A DNA stretch of 64,000 nt from Candidatus Aminicenantota bacterium (lineage in GTDB: Bacteria > Acidobacteriota > Aminicenantia > Aminicenantales > Saccharicenantaceae). Position 1 is the first letter of the stretch. Every line of letters begins with the position of its first letter. The notes beneath the pieces are model-generated. The model did no database searches, was not told the DNA's origin, and saw only the letters and a program-made list of their open reading frames with translations. The stretch lies in assembly GCA_014360005.1 (NCBI GenBank), contig JACIYI010000007.1:62001-126000 (forward strand). Reading direction: 5' to 3'. Below, in pieces: positions 1-8,268 of the stretch. The translations under genes and the position numbers were made by a program.

Positions 1-1438
1 GGTCGTCGAAAGAATTGCCGACCGCTTTGGCCTGGTGCAGCAAGATTTCTTTCCTGTTCTGGTCAATCTCCAGGGAAGTCGTCAGATAGCCCGCCGGCAT
101 CAGAGAGCGGACAGAAGCTCCCTGACGGTCCTCGGAATGGGTCAGGATTTCAAAGGGATTGGCCGGGCCCCCCGGCCCGAAAACCCGGTTGGAAGCCACG
201 CAATGGGCGTAGACAATGTGACGCCCGGCAATATCAATGACCGGGTCGGAAATATACCCGGGGCGTCCGCCGGTCATGATACTGAAAGCTACCATGGTGG
301 CGGTTGACCGCAGGTCGGCTTCGCAGGCTCCAACCAGGCCCTGGTTATTGAGTTCATGAAAGCCCAGGCAGGGATAAGCCTGGATATGCCCGCCGTAGAA
401 ACCACCCAGGCAGTTGATGGTCACAGCCATGGCCTGGTACTTCCGGAGCAGTTGCTTCATTCCCAGGTACATAGCGGCAGAATTAATCAATTCAGAGAAT
501 TTCACGTTCTGCACCAGGGCTGCCTTTTTCCACCAGCCTCTGGCTGTTTCCCTGGCTTCCTCCCGGTCAGCTTTTTCCCAGGCGGCGTTCAGTTCCGAAA
601 AGGGCAGGTTCAAAACTCTGATCCCGCTCAGATTCAGAGGTTCTCCTCCTTTGTGGTCACGGAACAAAAGAATGGTAGATTCTTTCATCCGGTATAAAGT
701 TTCTTCTGGCGATAGCAGGTTCAGGGGGTCAGGATAACAGGTCAGATAGCCCGGAGCGGGTGTTAATTTTCTTCTGACCTGCTCCACCAGCCGGGCCAGG
801 CTGGTTTCCTGGCCCCGGTCTTTGAGGAGGCCCAGGGTTCGAACGGCCTCAGCCAGATGGGCCGGTTCCGAAGAACAGATGAAACCGAAATTTTCCTTTT
901 TCTCTCGAATCAGACTGGCGGTATAAACCAGGAAGCCGCCGCTGCCTCCATATTGAAAATCAACGTAAAGGACCGGTCGGCCGGCTTCCACCACCGGCTG
1001 GACCACTCGGTTCCAGCAATTCAGCTGGAAGACCACATAGCCATCGAGGTCTTTTCCCCGGTCTTCTTCCAGGATTCTGGCGGTTTCTTCCGGGCCACTG
1101 GCCATGGCTGTTACGAAAGAAAACTCGGGCAGCCTCTTTTCCAGAAACGACAGGTATTGTTCCATAACCGGCCTGAAATCGAAACCCAGGTTCGGCCAGT
1201 CTGGACGGTCCTGCCGGGGCTGGTGCAGGGCAAAAAGCAACCTCACCCGGGCCTTTTTCTTGACGGGAAGAGAACTTAAATCCAGCAGAGCCAGTTGCTG
1301 AGCCTGGCTGTCAGGCTTCCCGGCAGCCAGGCCAGCCGCGGCCAGCAGGGCACAGCGCCCGCAATGCTGAAAAAATTCCCGTCGCCTGATAAGGCCGGAT
1401 TTCCTCTCGTGACTCTGAATTTTCTTTGATTTAGCCAT
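1..1438 (-). CDS. Tat-exported L-fucose/L-arabinose isomerase-like protein (partial, 3' end outside window)
   Basis: Partial gene; I translated 479 open codons leftward from the ATG at 1438-1436. The N-terminus carries a twin-arginine motif (RRREFF, about residues 19-24) followed by a short alanine-rich hydrophobic stretch, so the protein is probably exported folded. The C-terminal half has the hallmarks of the FucI/AraA superfamily: a PCLGFHELN segment, then an ACEAD motif whose Glu is a metal-ligand candidate, then MTGGRPGY and an AHC motif. An exported member is odd, because classical sugar isomerases are cytoplasmic. It may act on periplasmic carbohydrate or be a non-isomerase relative. 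A TTGACA, 18 bases, TATTTT promoter lies upstream on the same strand (1508-1537). Family assignment rests on motif recall; substrate unknown. Confidence 0.7.
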   Translation of the reverse strand, partial: MAKSKKIQSHERKSGLIRRREFFQHCGRCALLAAAGLAAGKPDSQAQQLALLDLSSLPVKKKARVRLLFALHQPRQDRPDWPNLGFDFRPVMEQYLSFLEKRLPEFSFVTAMASGPEETARILEEDRGKDLDGYVVFQLNCWNRVVQPVVEAGRPVLYVDFQYGGSGGFLVYTASLIREKKENFGFICSSEPAHLAEAVRTLGLLKDRGQETSLARLVEQVRRKLTPAPGYLTCYPDPLNLLSPEETLYRMKESTILLFRDHKGGEPLNLSGIRVLNLPFSELNAAWEKADREEARETARGWWKKAALVQNVKFSELINSAAMYLGMKQLLRKYQAMAVTINCLGGFYGGHIQAYPCLGFHELNNQGLVGACEADLRSTATMVAFSIMTGGRPGYISDPVIDIAGRHIVYAHCVASNRVFGPGGPANPFEILTHSEDRQGASVRSLMPAGYLTTSLEIDQNRKEILLHQAKAVGNSFDD

Positions 1439-1507
1439 CGCTCTTGCCTTTTCCAGTTTTCTTAAAAGCAATTTCGTACAGCCTGGATATAATTCAGACT
1501 TAAAAAG

Positions 1508-1537
1508 AAAATACTGTTAATTGTAATTGCATGTCAA
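1508..1537 (-). promoter_or_regulatory. sigma70-type promoter for the isomerase-like gene
   Basis: On the minus strand TTGACA (1537-1532) is followed after 18 bases by TATTTT (1513-1508). This predicts transcription from about 1501 and a leader of about 60 bases before the ATG at 1438. It is arranged divergently from the promoter at 1600-1628. Confidence 0.5.
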
Positions 1538-1599
1538 GGCAAAAATTTCTCCAGTATTGACATTTTTTGATTATACCGGGCTCAAAAATCGACCAAAAA

Positions 1600-1628
1600 T
1601 TGACAGGTAAATAAAACAGGCTTAAAAT
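1600..1628 (+). promoter_or_regulatory. near-consensus sigma70-type promoter for the outer-membrane barrel gene
   Basis: TTGACA at 1600-1605, a 17-base spacer, and TAAAAT at 1623-1628. Transcription should begin near 1635. The -10 box overlaps the most upstream in-frame ATG at 1627, so that ATG cannot be the start codon on this transcript. The ATG at 1654 becomes the likely start. Confidence 0.6.
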
Positions 1629-1653
1629 GTTGGTCGATGCGGGTTACAAGTTT

Positions 1654-2823
1654 ATGAGTTTATTACTTGAAAACAAAAGAAATAAGCGGGTCACGGTTTG
1701 CTGGCTGCTTTTTTTATCAATATTCCTCTTTTTGCTATCCTCGGGTCTTCTGGCTCAAGAAACCCTTAAGAAGAACGAAGGGCAGCAAATTATCATCAGC
1801 CAAGAATCCGAACCAGACCGCCTGGGAGTGACCGTTCTGCCGGTCGTTTACTACACGCCTGAAACCAAGATTGCCTTTGGCCTGGGTAGCCTGCTGACCT
1901 ATCGTTTCGGACTACTGTTCAAACAGGCCCGGCCCAGCACTCTTTTTATCGGGGCCATCTATACCCAGATGAAACAGTTCACCCTGCAGCTTAAACCGGA
2001 ATTGTACCTACAGAAGGATTCTTTGTTGTTGACCGGCAATTTTCTGGCCGAACGTTTCCCTACTAAATTATGGGGGGTAGGACCTGATACTGAAGAAACC
2101 CTGGAAGAAGTATACACTCCCCAGCGCTTTCTGGTGGAAGTGAGCTTGCAGAAAAAAATTTTCTGGAAAATTCCACTTTACCTGGGTTTGAAGTACCACC
2201 TGGAAAGCACCAGGATTGTGGAAACCGAGCCCGGCAAACTTCTGGACCAGGCCCTGGTTACCGGGAGCAATGGCGGGTTGCTGTCCGGTCCCGGGATGGT
2301 TCTAAGCTTTGATAATCGCAACAATATATTCTACCCCACTGCCGGCTCTTATCTCCAGGCCAACATCTTATGGAATGACCATATTTTTGGCAGCGATTTT
2401 GATTTTCTCAACATCCAGCTGGATCTCAGGCATTACTACCAGGTTGGTGACAACCAGGTGCTGGCCATCCAGGCCCTGGCTGAAACCAACAGCGGAGCAG
2501 TCCCCTTTTACAAGCTGGCCTGTCTGGGCGGAGACTCTTTGCTCAGGGGATTTTACCAGGGCCGGTTCCGGGACATGAACCTGCTGGCCTTTCAGGCCGA
2601 ATACCGCTTTCCTGTCTGGAAAAGGCTGGGAGCGGTGGTCTTTGGCGCGATGGGTAGTTTAGCCAACCGCTTCCGCGATCTTTCCTGGGATGGGCTGAAA
2701 TATTCCGCCGGTTTCGGCCTGAGGTTCAAGATTATTCCCAAAGAAAATGCCAACCTCCGGGTGGATTTGGCTTTCGGGCCCGGCAATTATGGAATTTATC
2801 TCAAGGCTGGAGAAGCTTTCTGA
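1654..2823 (+). CDS. Omp85/BamA-type outer-membrane beta-barrel protein without POTRA domains
   Basis: A 389-residue exported protein. The N-terminus is a basic stretch followed by a strong hydrophobic segment ending near LLAQ, a Sec signal peptide. The remainder alternates in beta-strand fashion. It contains GGDSLLRGFYQGRFRD, which matches the LRGY/GRFRD region of the Omp85 (bacterial surface antigen D15) barrel, near its C-terminal end. There is no room for POTRA repeats, so it is more like stand-alone D15-type barrels than a full BamA or TamA. I chose 1654 because the promoter -10 element covers the earlier ATG at 1627; no strong ribosome binding site is visible for either. Its last 28 bases overlap the end of the convergent polyferredoxin gene. 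Cargo or pore function is unknown. Confidence 0.75.
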   Translation: MSLLLENKRNKRVTVCWLLFLSIFLFLLSSGLLAQETLKKNEGQQIIISQESEPDRLGVTVLPVVYYTPETKIAFGLGSLLTYRFGLLFKQARPSTLFIGAIYTQMKQFTLQLKPELYLQKDSLLLTGNFLAERFPTKLWGVGPDTEETLEEVYTPQRFLVEVSLQKKIFWKIPLYLGLKYHLESTRIVETEPGKLLDQALVTGSNGGLLSGPGMVLSFDNRNNIFYPTAGSYLQANILWNDHIFGSDFDFLNIQLDLRHYYQVGDNQVLAIQALAETNSGAVPFYKLACLGGDSLLRGFYQGRFRDMNLLAFQAEYRFPVWKRLGAVVFGAMGSLANRFRDLSWDGLKYSAGFGLRFKIIPKENANLRVDLAFGPGNYGIYLKAGEAF

Positions 2824-3698
2824 CCGGATTTCTCTTCCCTCTTCTTTTCCGTCAACCAGAAGCCATGAGAGATGCAGGCTGTTGGACAGACTGGCTCGCA
2901 TTTGAGGCAGCGAAGACAGCGGTCGCTGTCCGGGTTCTCATAAATCCTTATATTGACCGGGCAGGCTTGCTGGCAGGCCTGGCAGAGGATGCAACTTTCC
3001 AGGTCCACCTGCATCCTGAAAAGACTGACCCGGTTGAAGAAACCGAGGATGGTACCCAGGGGGCAGGCTACCCGACAGAAAGGCCTCTGGGACAGGACCA
3101 TCCAGAGCAGGAACAATATCAGGATGGCCAGCTTCCAGGCAAAAAGAAAACCCAGCTGAGACCTGATGGCCGGGTTGAGCAGGGCCAGCAGGGCTCCCGC
3201 TTCCAGAGTTCCAGCCGGACAGAGCCATTTACAGAACCAGGGCAACCCCAGACCGGAAGCGTCAACCAGCAGCAACGGCAGCAGCAGGACCAGAAGAACC
3301 AGGATGACGTACCTAAGGTAGGTCAAAACCCTCGGAATCTGAATTTTGGGCCCGGGGATTTTGTAAATTAGTTCCTGCAGTAAGCCAAACGGGCAGAGCC
3401 AGCCGCAGGGCAGCCGCCCGCCTAAGGCTCCCATCAGGCCCAGGCTACCAAGGACATATAAGCCCAGTTTTTTCTGACCTACTCCCAGGTTATATCTCAG
3501 AGAATTAAGAGCATTCTGCAATGCTCCAATCGGACAGGCACCGATGGCCGCCGGGCAGGAATAGCAATTAAGGGCCGGAAGGCAAATTCCTTTGGTGGGA
3601 GCCTGGCTGACCCGACCCCTGGCCAGCGACAGGAAATCCAGGTTAAAACCCAGGGCTGCCGCTACCTGGAATATTCTCCTCTTCTTTTCGGTTTTCAT
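2796..3698 (-). CDS. NapH/YccM-like membrane polyferredoxin (4Fe-4S binding protein)
   Basis: A 300-residue membrane protein with about four hydrophobic helices and many cysteines. A cysteine set C39/C45/C48/C55 comes first. Three CxxxCP-type motifs follow (C98/C102, C156/C160, C208/C212), typical of the NapH/NosR/RdxA electron-transfer family. Two classical 4Fe-4S motifs sit at C236-C246 and C261-C271 near the C-terminus. By family, such proteins move electrons between the quinone pool or ferredoxin and periplasmic acceptors. It has a good ribosome binding site (GAGG) and begins 18 bases after the CXXC microprotein, which follows an exported rhodanese, so the three genes look co-transcribed. 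I infer that it feeds reducing power to that thiol/sulfur module. It lacks the overall length of NosR. Confidence 0.85.
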   Translation of the reverse strand: MKTEKKRRIFQVAAALGFNLDFLSLARGRVSQAPTKGICLPALNCYSCPAAIGACPIGALQNALNSLRYNLGVGQKKLGLYVLGSLGLMGALGGRLPCGWLCPFGLLQELIYKIPGPKIQIPRVLTYLRYVILVLLVLLLPLLLVDASGLGLPWFCKWLCPAGTLEAGALLALLNPAIRSQLGFLFAWKLAILILFLLWMVLSQRPFCRVACPLGTILGFFNRVSLFRMQVDLESCILCQACQQACPVNIRIYENPDSDRCLRCLKCEPVCPTACISHGFWLTEKKREEKSGQKASPALR

Positions 3699-3716
3699 CT
3701 CGTTCCTCAGTAGGAC

Positions 3717-3857
3717 CTATCCGATTCCGATGCATTCCAGGCAGACGGTAACCGCTTTCTGCCAGACCACCCGGAATTCTCCGCTCAGCAGTCCGACCAG
3801 AATAAAAATTGCTGATAGGCTCAACCAGAAGACCAGCCAGAATTTTCTCTTGCGCAT
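3717..3857 (-). CDS. CD1871A-like membrane microprotein with a C-terminal CXXC motif
   Basis: A 46-residue protein. It has a basic N-terminus, one hydrophobic helix (about residues 6-25) and a C-terminal tail with C39-L-E-C42 followed by IGIG at the extreme end. This matches my memory of the CD1871A family of CXXC microproteins, whose members end in a CLECIGIG-like sequence. The start has a strong ribosome binding site (GAGGTGAG) that overlaps the stop codon region of the upstream rhodanese gene, so translation is probably coupled. The following gene is a NapH-like polyferredoxin. Topology (N-in) would put the CXXC on the outer face of the membrane. I infer a thiol relay between the polyferredoxin and the exported rhodanese; no function is proven. 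Confidence 0.85.
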   Translation of the reverse strand: MRKRKFWLVFWLSLSAIFILVGLLSGEFRVVWQKAVTVCLECIGIG

Positions 3858-3862
3858 GCTTC

Positions 3863-4780
3863 TCACCTCATGCCTGTTTCTACCGGCAGGTCATCCCGGT
3901 TGCTCCATTCATTGAAGCTACCATCATAGAGTCTGACCCGGGGGTATTTTAAAAGGTATTTCAGGGTCAGATAAGTATGCGAGGCCATCAAACCCTGGCC
4001 ACAGGAGACAATTACGGTCTTATCCGGAGTTACTCCCAGCTCCCGCAGATTGTCCATTATCATCTTCAGGTCTTTCCAGCTTCCGTCTTCTCGGAGAAAA
4101 GAGGCCCAGAAAACATTAAGGGCCCCGGGTATATGACCCTTTCTTTTCCAGTTGCCTCGTTCTCCAGAATACAGTGCAGTCGACCTGACATCGAGGAGAA
4201 CAGTGGTCCGGGTATCACGGTTTTTGACCTGTTCCAGCCTGACCCGGACCGAGTCATCAGGCTCCACTTTCGGACCATAGCTGGCCCGGGTAAGCCTCGG
4301 ATAATCTCGAGAGATGGGCCGGTTTTCATGCTTCCAGCGGTTGAAGCCTCCGTCCAGAATGGCCCAGTCGGAATGCCTGATGTAATCCAGAGCCCAGGCT
4401 AAATAGGTAGCCCGGTAATTGTTGATTTCGGTATAGATGATGATAGTGGTCTTTTTATTTATGCCAAGTTGTTCCAGCAGCCGAACCAGAACCTCAACCG
4501 GAAGCAGAAGACCTGGAACCCCGTTTTCTGGCCAGCGCAGTGCTGTTTCATCCAGGTAAACAGCGCCCGGGATGTGGCCGAACCAATAATCCCGGACATC
4601 AGCTCGCATGTCGACGATTCTGAGGCCGAGCCGGTCGAGATTAGCCTGCAGCCAATCACCCGAGACCAGCTTGTTGTCAGGAACCTGGGCTTTAAGACCG
4701 GTCCATAAAATTAAGAGCCCCAGAAAAAGGAATAAAATGGTCTGAGAAAAATTCCAATCTGACCTTCTGTTCATCATCAT
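3863..4780 (-). CDS. exported tandem-domain rhodanese (sulfurtransferase)
   Basis: A 305-residue protein with a Sec signal peptide (hydrophobic about residues 14-29, then KAQ) and two rhodanese domains (about 35-155 and 165-305). The second domain has the active-site loop SCGQG with C260 as persulfide-forming nucleophile. The first domain has YTEIN at the equivalent loop and is catalytically dead, as usual in tandem rhodaneses. CRGxxR- or CGSGVT-type specificity signatures are not clean, so thiosulfate versus mercaptopyruvate is open. Translation starts in an ATGATGATG run at 4780-4772, 2-8 bases after AAGGTG; an upstream in-frame start at 4795 is less likely. It leads the operon with the CXXC microprotein and polyferredoxin, suggesting periplasmic sulfur transfer coupled to membrane electron flow. 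Confidence 0.85.
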   Translation of the reverse strand: MMMNRRSDWNFSQTILFLFLGLLILWTGLKAQVPDNKLVSGDWLQANLDRLGLRIVDMRADVRDYWFGHIPGAVYLDETALRWPENGVPGLLLPVEVLVRLLEQLGINKKTTIIIYTEINNYRATYLAWALDYIRHSDWAILDGGFNRWKHENRPISRDYPRLTRASYGPKVEPDDSVRVRLEQVKNRDTRTTVLLDVRSTALYSGERGNWKRKGHIPGALNVFWASFLREDGSWKDLKMIMDNLRELGVTPDKTVIVSCGQGLMASHTYLTLKYLLKYPRVRLYDGSFNEWSNRDDLPVETGMR

Positions 4781-4818
4781 AACACCTTGTATCAAATAAA
4801 TTTTTTTTGCCTAACCGC

Positions 4819-6864
4819 TTATTTTGCCCTCATCCAGGGAAAGCAGGTTATCCGCAACCTGGCACAACCCATGGGAATCAGCCTGATTTTCATCTCCGGT
4901 TCTCCGGACACCACCGGGCTGGGAGGAACGCGGCCGACCATGCGGCCTTCTTCCTTCCAGTCTGCCAGGCGCCTGGCCCTGGCTTCCAGGACCAGAGGAG
5001 CAGCCTCTAAGAAAAAAGGCTGGTAGCCCACAGCTCTTTTTTCCAGCAGCCTTAAGCTGTCGGCGGGATTTTTGTCATCCAGCACCAGGGCATAATTCCA
5101 GGGTGAGGCTGGCAGCACTTCCCAGGCCGGCCAGTCTTCACTGCCTCCGGCTCTTTTCCATTCTTCTTTTATTTCCAGCGAATACCAGAGTGGTCCCCGT
5201 CCGATAGAAGCAGCCTGGCCAATCCCTGGCCAGAACTTAACCCTTACCGGCTGTTCCAGGAATAGCTCCACCTGGTCTCCATTTTTCCAGGTTCTTTCTA
5301 GCAGGACATATTTACCGGCCGCCCGGATTTCAACCGGTTTTTCTAGGTTGACCGAAACTACGGCTCGTTCTGCCCAGCCCGGCAGACGTAAATAAATCGG
5401 GAAAGCCACCGGTTGGTCAGCATACAAGGTTAGCCTGATTCTTTCGCTGAAAGGATAATCAGTATCCTGGACCAGCCTGACGGTCTGTCCCTTCTGCCCT
5501 ACCTTCAAGCTTACCTGGGACGGACCGTAAAAGATAGCCGCCAGACCGTTATCAGCTGTGGCCAGCCATAAATGCTCAATGTAGTAGGGCCAGCCAAAAG
5601 CCACGTTGTGCTGGCAGCAGCGGTACTTCCAGGGATCAAAGGACAGCAGGGTGCCGGAATTCTGGAAAACATGCTGGTCCGAGCTATCGCAGCTCACCAG
5701 GTTGGCTGCGGTCAGATAGTGCAGCGCTTTCAGGTTGGGAGTCAGGGCTGCCGGCAAGGAATTGACGGCGATTTCTTCGGCCCGGTCGGCATAGATGATA
5801 TCCCCGGTGATTTTGAGCATTGATTCAAAACTGTTCATGAACTCAACCATGGTGCAGGTTTCGGCTCCCTGCCTGGGGTCGTTGTAACCGGGCCTGATAT
5901 TTTCATCGGCCGCAAACATCCCGCCCGGCTGCTGGCCGTAGTTTTCCATCAACTGCCGGTAATTTCTTTCGACCGCTTCCAGCAATTGCCGGTCAGAAGT
6001 CTGCTGAAAATAAACCGCTGGATACCTCAGGCCCATGGCAATATTCACCCCATGGTAAAAGGAACTCTCCTCCCAGTTACGATCCCGCTCCGGACTGAGA
6101 ATGGGAGAAGCCCAGTCAGCCGTCCTACGATAAATCTTTTCGGCCAGTTCCAGCAACCACTTCTGCCCGGTGCGGTTATAAAGCCAGTAAACACTTTCCA
6201 GGTTCTCCCCGCCCCGAAGTTTCTGCCAGCTCCCGGGTAAAAGCTTTTCCTCAGGCAGGTTCAGCTGGTAGCGAAAGTAGGCCGACATGAAATCCAGGAC
6301 TCTCCGGTCGCCGCTGAATTCGTAATAACTCTGAAGACAGGCCAGGGCCACCATGTTGGGCCAGAGGTCGTTATTTTGCCGATTATCAACCGGGCCAAAG
6401 TAACCATCAGTTTGCTGACTTCTCAAAATGGCTTCAATCCACTTTCGGGCTGAGGCTATCAGCTCCGGGTCGCGTAACAGGTAAGCCAGGTCACCAAAGC
6501 CTTTAAGCCAGTAGGGCATTTCTTCCCAGCCCCGGCCTCTAAGGGTCAGCCAGCCGGAATCAGGCTGCAGAAATCTGGAAATTTCCTGAAGACGGCCGGT
6601 CAACCCATCAGCCATGAGACGAAGCTGGCTCAAGAGCCAGCCCCTGGCCTCAACCTGCCCCGAGGGCAGCTTCAGCAGAGGAGTGGGGCGAAGCGGCGGT
6701 TTATTGCTGGGATAGTGGGAATTAACGCGGTCTAAAGGCGGACTATTTTTTATCTTGTACTCGGTCATCTTGTCCTCACTGCCCAACCAGTTCAGGCCGG
6801 CCAGGCCAAAAATTAAAAAGGTTAATATTAATAACCGGAACAGGATTGTTCTCCAGCCACACAT
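4819..6864 (-). CDS. GH127-family (DUF1680) beta-L-arabinofuranosidase-like glycoside hydrolase
   Basis: A 681-residue protein with an N-terminal hydrophobic segment (about residues 5-25), so exported or membrane-anchored. GH127 enzymes remove beta-L-arabinofuranosyl groups using a zinc-bound cysteine nucleophile. The Bifidobacterium enzyme uses E338, C340, C417 and C418. Here ETC (E335, C337) and CC (C416, C417) fall at almost the same places, so the active site is intact. An (alpha/alpha)6 barrel precedes C-terminal beta domains, as in the family. The start is the ATG at 6864, preceded by GGAGAGGTGAG with good spacing. A TTG 48 bases upstream lacks such a site. It stands alone, with unrelated neighbours. 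Related families (GH146 and others) share the fold, so the exact linkage is uncertain. Confidence 0.85.
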   Translation of the reverse strand: MCGWRTILFRLLILTFLIFGLAGLNWLGSEDKMTEYKIKNSPPLDRVNSHYPSNKPPLRPTPLLKLPSGQVEARGWLLSQLRLMADGLTGRLQEISRFLQPDSGWLTLRGRGWEEMPYWLKGFGDLAYLLRDPELIASARKWIEAILRSQQTDGYFGPVDNRQNNDLWPNMVALACLQSYYEFSGDRRVLDFMSAYFRYQLNLPEEKLLPGSWQKLRGGENLESVYWLYNRTGQKWLLELAEKIYRRTADWASPILSPERDRNWEESSFYHGVNIAMGLRYPAVYFQQTSDRQLLEAVERNYRQLMENYGQQPGGMFAADENIRPGYNDPRQGAETCTMVEFMNSFESMLKITGDIIYADRAEEIAVNSLPAALTPNLKALHYLTAANLVSCDSSDQHVFQNSGTLLSFDPWKYRCCQHNVAFGWPYYIEHLWLATADNGLAAIFYGPSQVSLKVGQKGQTVRLVQDTDYPFSERIRLTLYADQPVAFPIYLRLPGWAERAVVSVNLEKPVEIRAAGKYVLLERTWKNGDQVELFLEQPVRVKFWPGIGQAASIGRGPLWYSLEIKEEWKRAGGSEDWPAWEVLPASPWNYALVLDDKNPADSLRLLEKRAVGYQPFFLEAAPLVLEARARRLADWKEEGRMVGRVPPSPVVSGEPEMKIRLIPMGCARLRITCFPWMRAK

Positions 6865-7181
6865 CTTCGGTCTCACCTCTCCAATCAGGTCGTCATATTT
6901 TCTGATATCCAAGACAACCTGATTTTTCTTATATCATTTTACCAGCTTTTTTCATAATGTCTCAGTTCAGGCTTCAGTCCGGAAGTCAAGAAACCCGCCC
7001 GGCTGCCGGAAAGATAACCTGAGCCTTATCCGCCTGCCTCCACCGTCTTTTAGTAATCAGGTCTGACCTCAACTTGGAGACAGTCCGGGAACCGGGTCTT
7101 AACCCGGGAATAACTGGAATAATATGATTAATTGGAGTCCCCTGCCAGTCGAGCCCTTCTGGATAACAATTTTGTTATCGG
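6865..7181. other. intergenic stretch, 317 bases, no gene seen
   Basis: This lies between the GNAT gene end and the GH127 start, both on the minus strand. I find no convincing small gene. It holds two short hairpins: CCGGGT/ACCCGG with a 4-base loop at 7092-7107, and GATAACAA/TTGTTATC at 7162-7179 just after the GNAT stop codon. A weak minus-strand promoter candidate (TTATGA, 18 bases, TATAAG) ends about 60 bases before the GH127 start. None is strong. Confidence 0.6.
7162..7179 (-). terminator. hairpin directly after the GNAT gene, possible weak terminator
   Basis: An 8-base inverted repeat GATAACAA/TTGTTATC with a 2-base loop begins 3 bases after the stop codon of the GNAT gene. There is no T-tract after it on the minus strand, so it would be a weak intrinsic terminator at best. 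Confidence 0.25.
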
Positions 7182-8252
7182 CTAAATCTGGACCTCATAA
7201 ACCCCCTTTACCGGCTTAAAAACCAGTTCGGGGTTGAAGACCCAGGCCCAGAGGTTGACATGGCGGAAGTAAGGGAAAAAACGGCTGCGGTAAAGAAAGC
7301 CCTGAGAATAATATCCCTTGCTCCACTCTACCACCCCCACCATTCCGCGGGATGAAAGATGATGCAAAAAACGGTTGATGACCTGGATTTTTTCCACCGG
7401 TTGCAGAGAATCAAGGTAAAGGTGGTTTAGCCAGGCCCAGCGTTCGAGGCTTCGGCCCAGGTGGTCATGTTCCAGATAATTCAATAGCGCCAGCAGGCGG
7501 CCTTCCTTTTTTATAGCCAAGGTGTTGGAGACTCCAGGATAAAGAATTTCCTTTTTCAATTCTTCCGAGTTGAGCCAGACCCGGGCCAGTTCTACCTTCC
7601 CGACATACTGGTTTAACAGATTAACGGCCGCCGGCAGGTCAGCTCCCTGGAATTCTTCCACCATCAGGTCCCCGGACCAGTCAGGTTCTGGCAAGCGGTG
7701 AGCTCCCCAGATTTTTATAGCTGCTTTTTCCCAGGCCTTAAGATTCTCTGAGTAAGCCACCCTGTCCAGTTCCAGAACCCGCCCCAGAACTGACATCTTC
7801 TTAAGGAATTGAAGGGGCTGCCCTTCAGTTTTGAATTTATCTACCAACCGAGAAGAACGATGGCCTGATTCCAGGTACAGCAGGGCGAAATCGTAATGGG
7901 CAATTTCCTGGTTGATTCTGACTGCTTCCCTGATGACCGCCTGGGCCAGACCTCTCCGGGCATACTCTTTCCGGCTGACCAGGAGGCAACTCAGTATGGC
8001 CCGATAATTTTTTCCCTGGTAATGAAAGGTCCTGGGAATGTTGCCCAGGAAGGCCAGGATTTCATCCCCTTTGTAAGCAGCCACAAAATGTTTTGGGTCT
8101 CCGGCTATCTCCATCAGATAACGAACAAAGGCTGGTCGGTAGAGGTTAGGAAAGGAAGCCACCTCATATTCATCCCGCCAGGCCCGGTGAGCCATCTTTT
8201 CCAGGGCTTCCAGGTCGCCGCGAAAAGGCTCGATGGATATCCCGTTCAACAT
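7182..8252 (-). CDS. GNAT-family N-acetyltransferase
   Basis: A 356-residue protein with an N-terminal GNAT domain (about residues 1-150). The acetyl-CoA binding signature is recognisable as SRKEYARRGLAQAVI. The second half looks like a degenerate second GNAT-like or sterol-carrier-like domain and carries no motif I know. No signal peptide, so cytoplasmic. I chose the ATG at 8252, preceded by GGGGGAAGA, which leaves 16 bases after the S9 peptidase stop. The alternative TTG at 8294 would overlap that gene by 26 bases. The two genes are probably co-transcribed. The acetyl acceptor cannot be read from sequence. Confidence 0.75.
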   Translation of the reverse strand: MLNGISIEPFRGDLEALEKMAHRAWRDEYEVASFPNLYRPAFVRYLMEIAGDPKHFVAAYKGDEILAFLGNIPRTFHYQGKNYRAILSCLLVSRKEYARRGLAQAVIREAVRINQEIAHYDFALLYLESGHRSSRLVDKFKTEGQPLQFLKKMSVLGRVLELDRVAYSENLKAWEKAAIKIWGAHRLPEPDWSGDLMVEEFQGADLPAAVNLLNQYVGKVELARVWLNSEELKKEILYPGVSNTLAIKKEGRLLALLNYLEHDHLGRSLERWAWLNHLYLDSLQPVEKIQVINRFLHHLSSRGMVGVVEWSKGYYSQGFLYRSRFFPYFRHVNLWAWVFNPELVFKPVKGVYEVQI

Positions 8253-8268
8253 TCTTCCCCCATCAAGA

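Noticed and set aside
1557-1585. First TTGACA upstream of the barrel gene (1557-1562) as promoter
   Set aside because: There is no -10-like hexamer at 16-18 bases (the sequence there is GC-rich or lacks TATAAT), whereas the second TTGACA at 1600 has a good partner.
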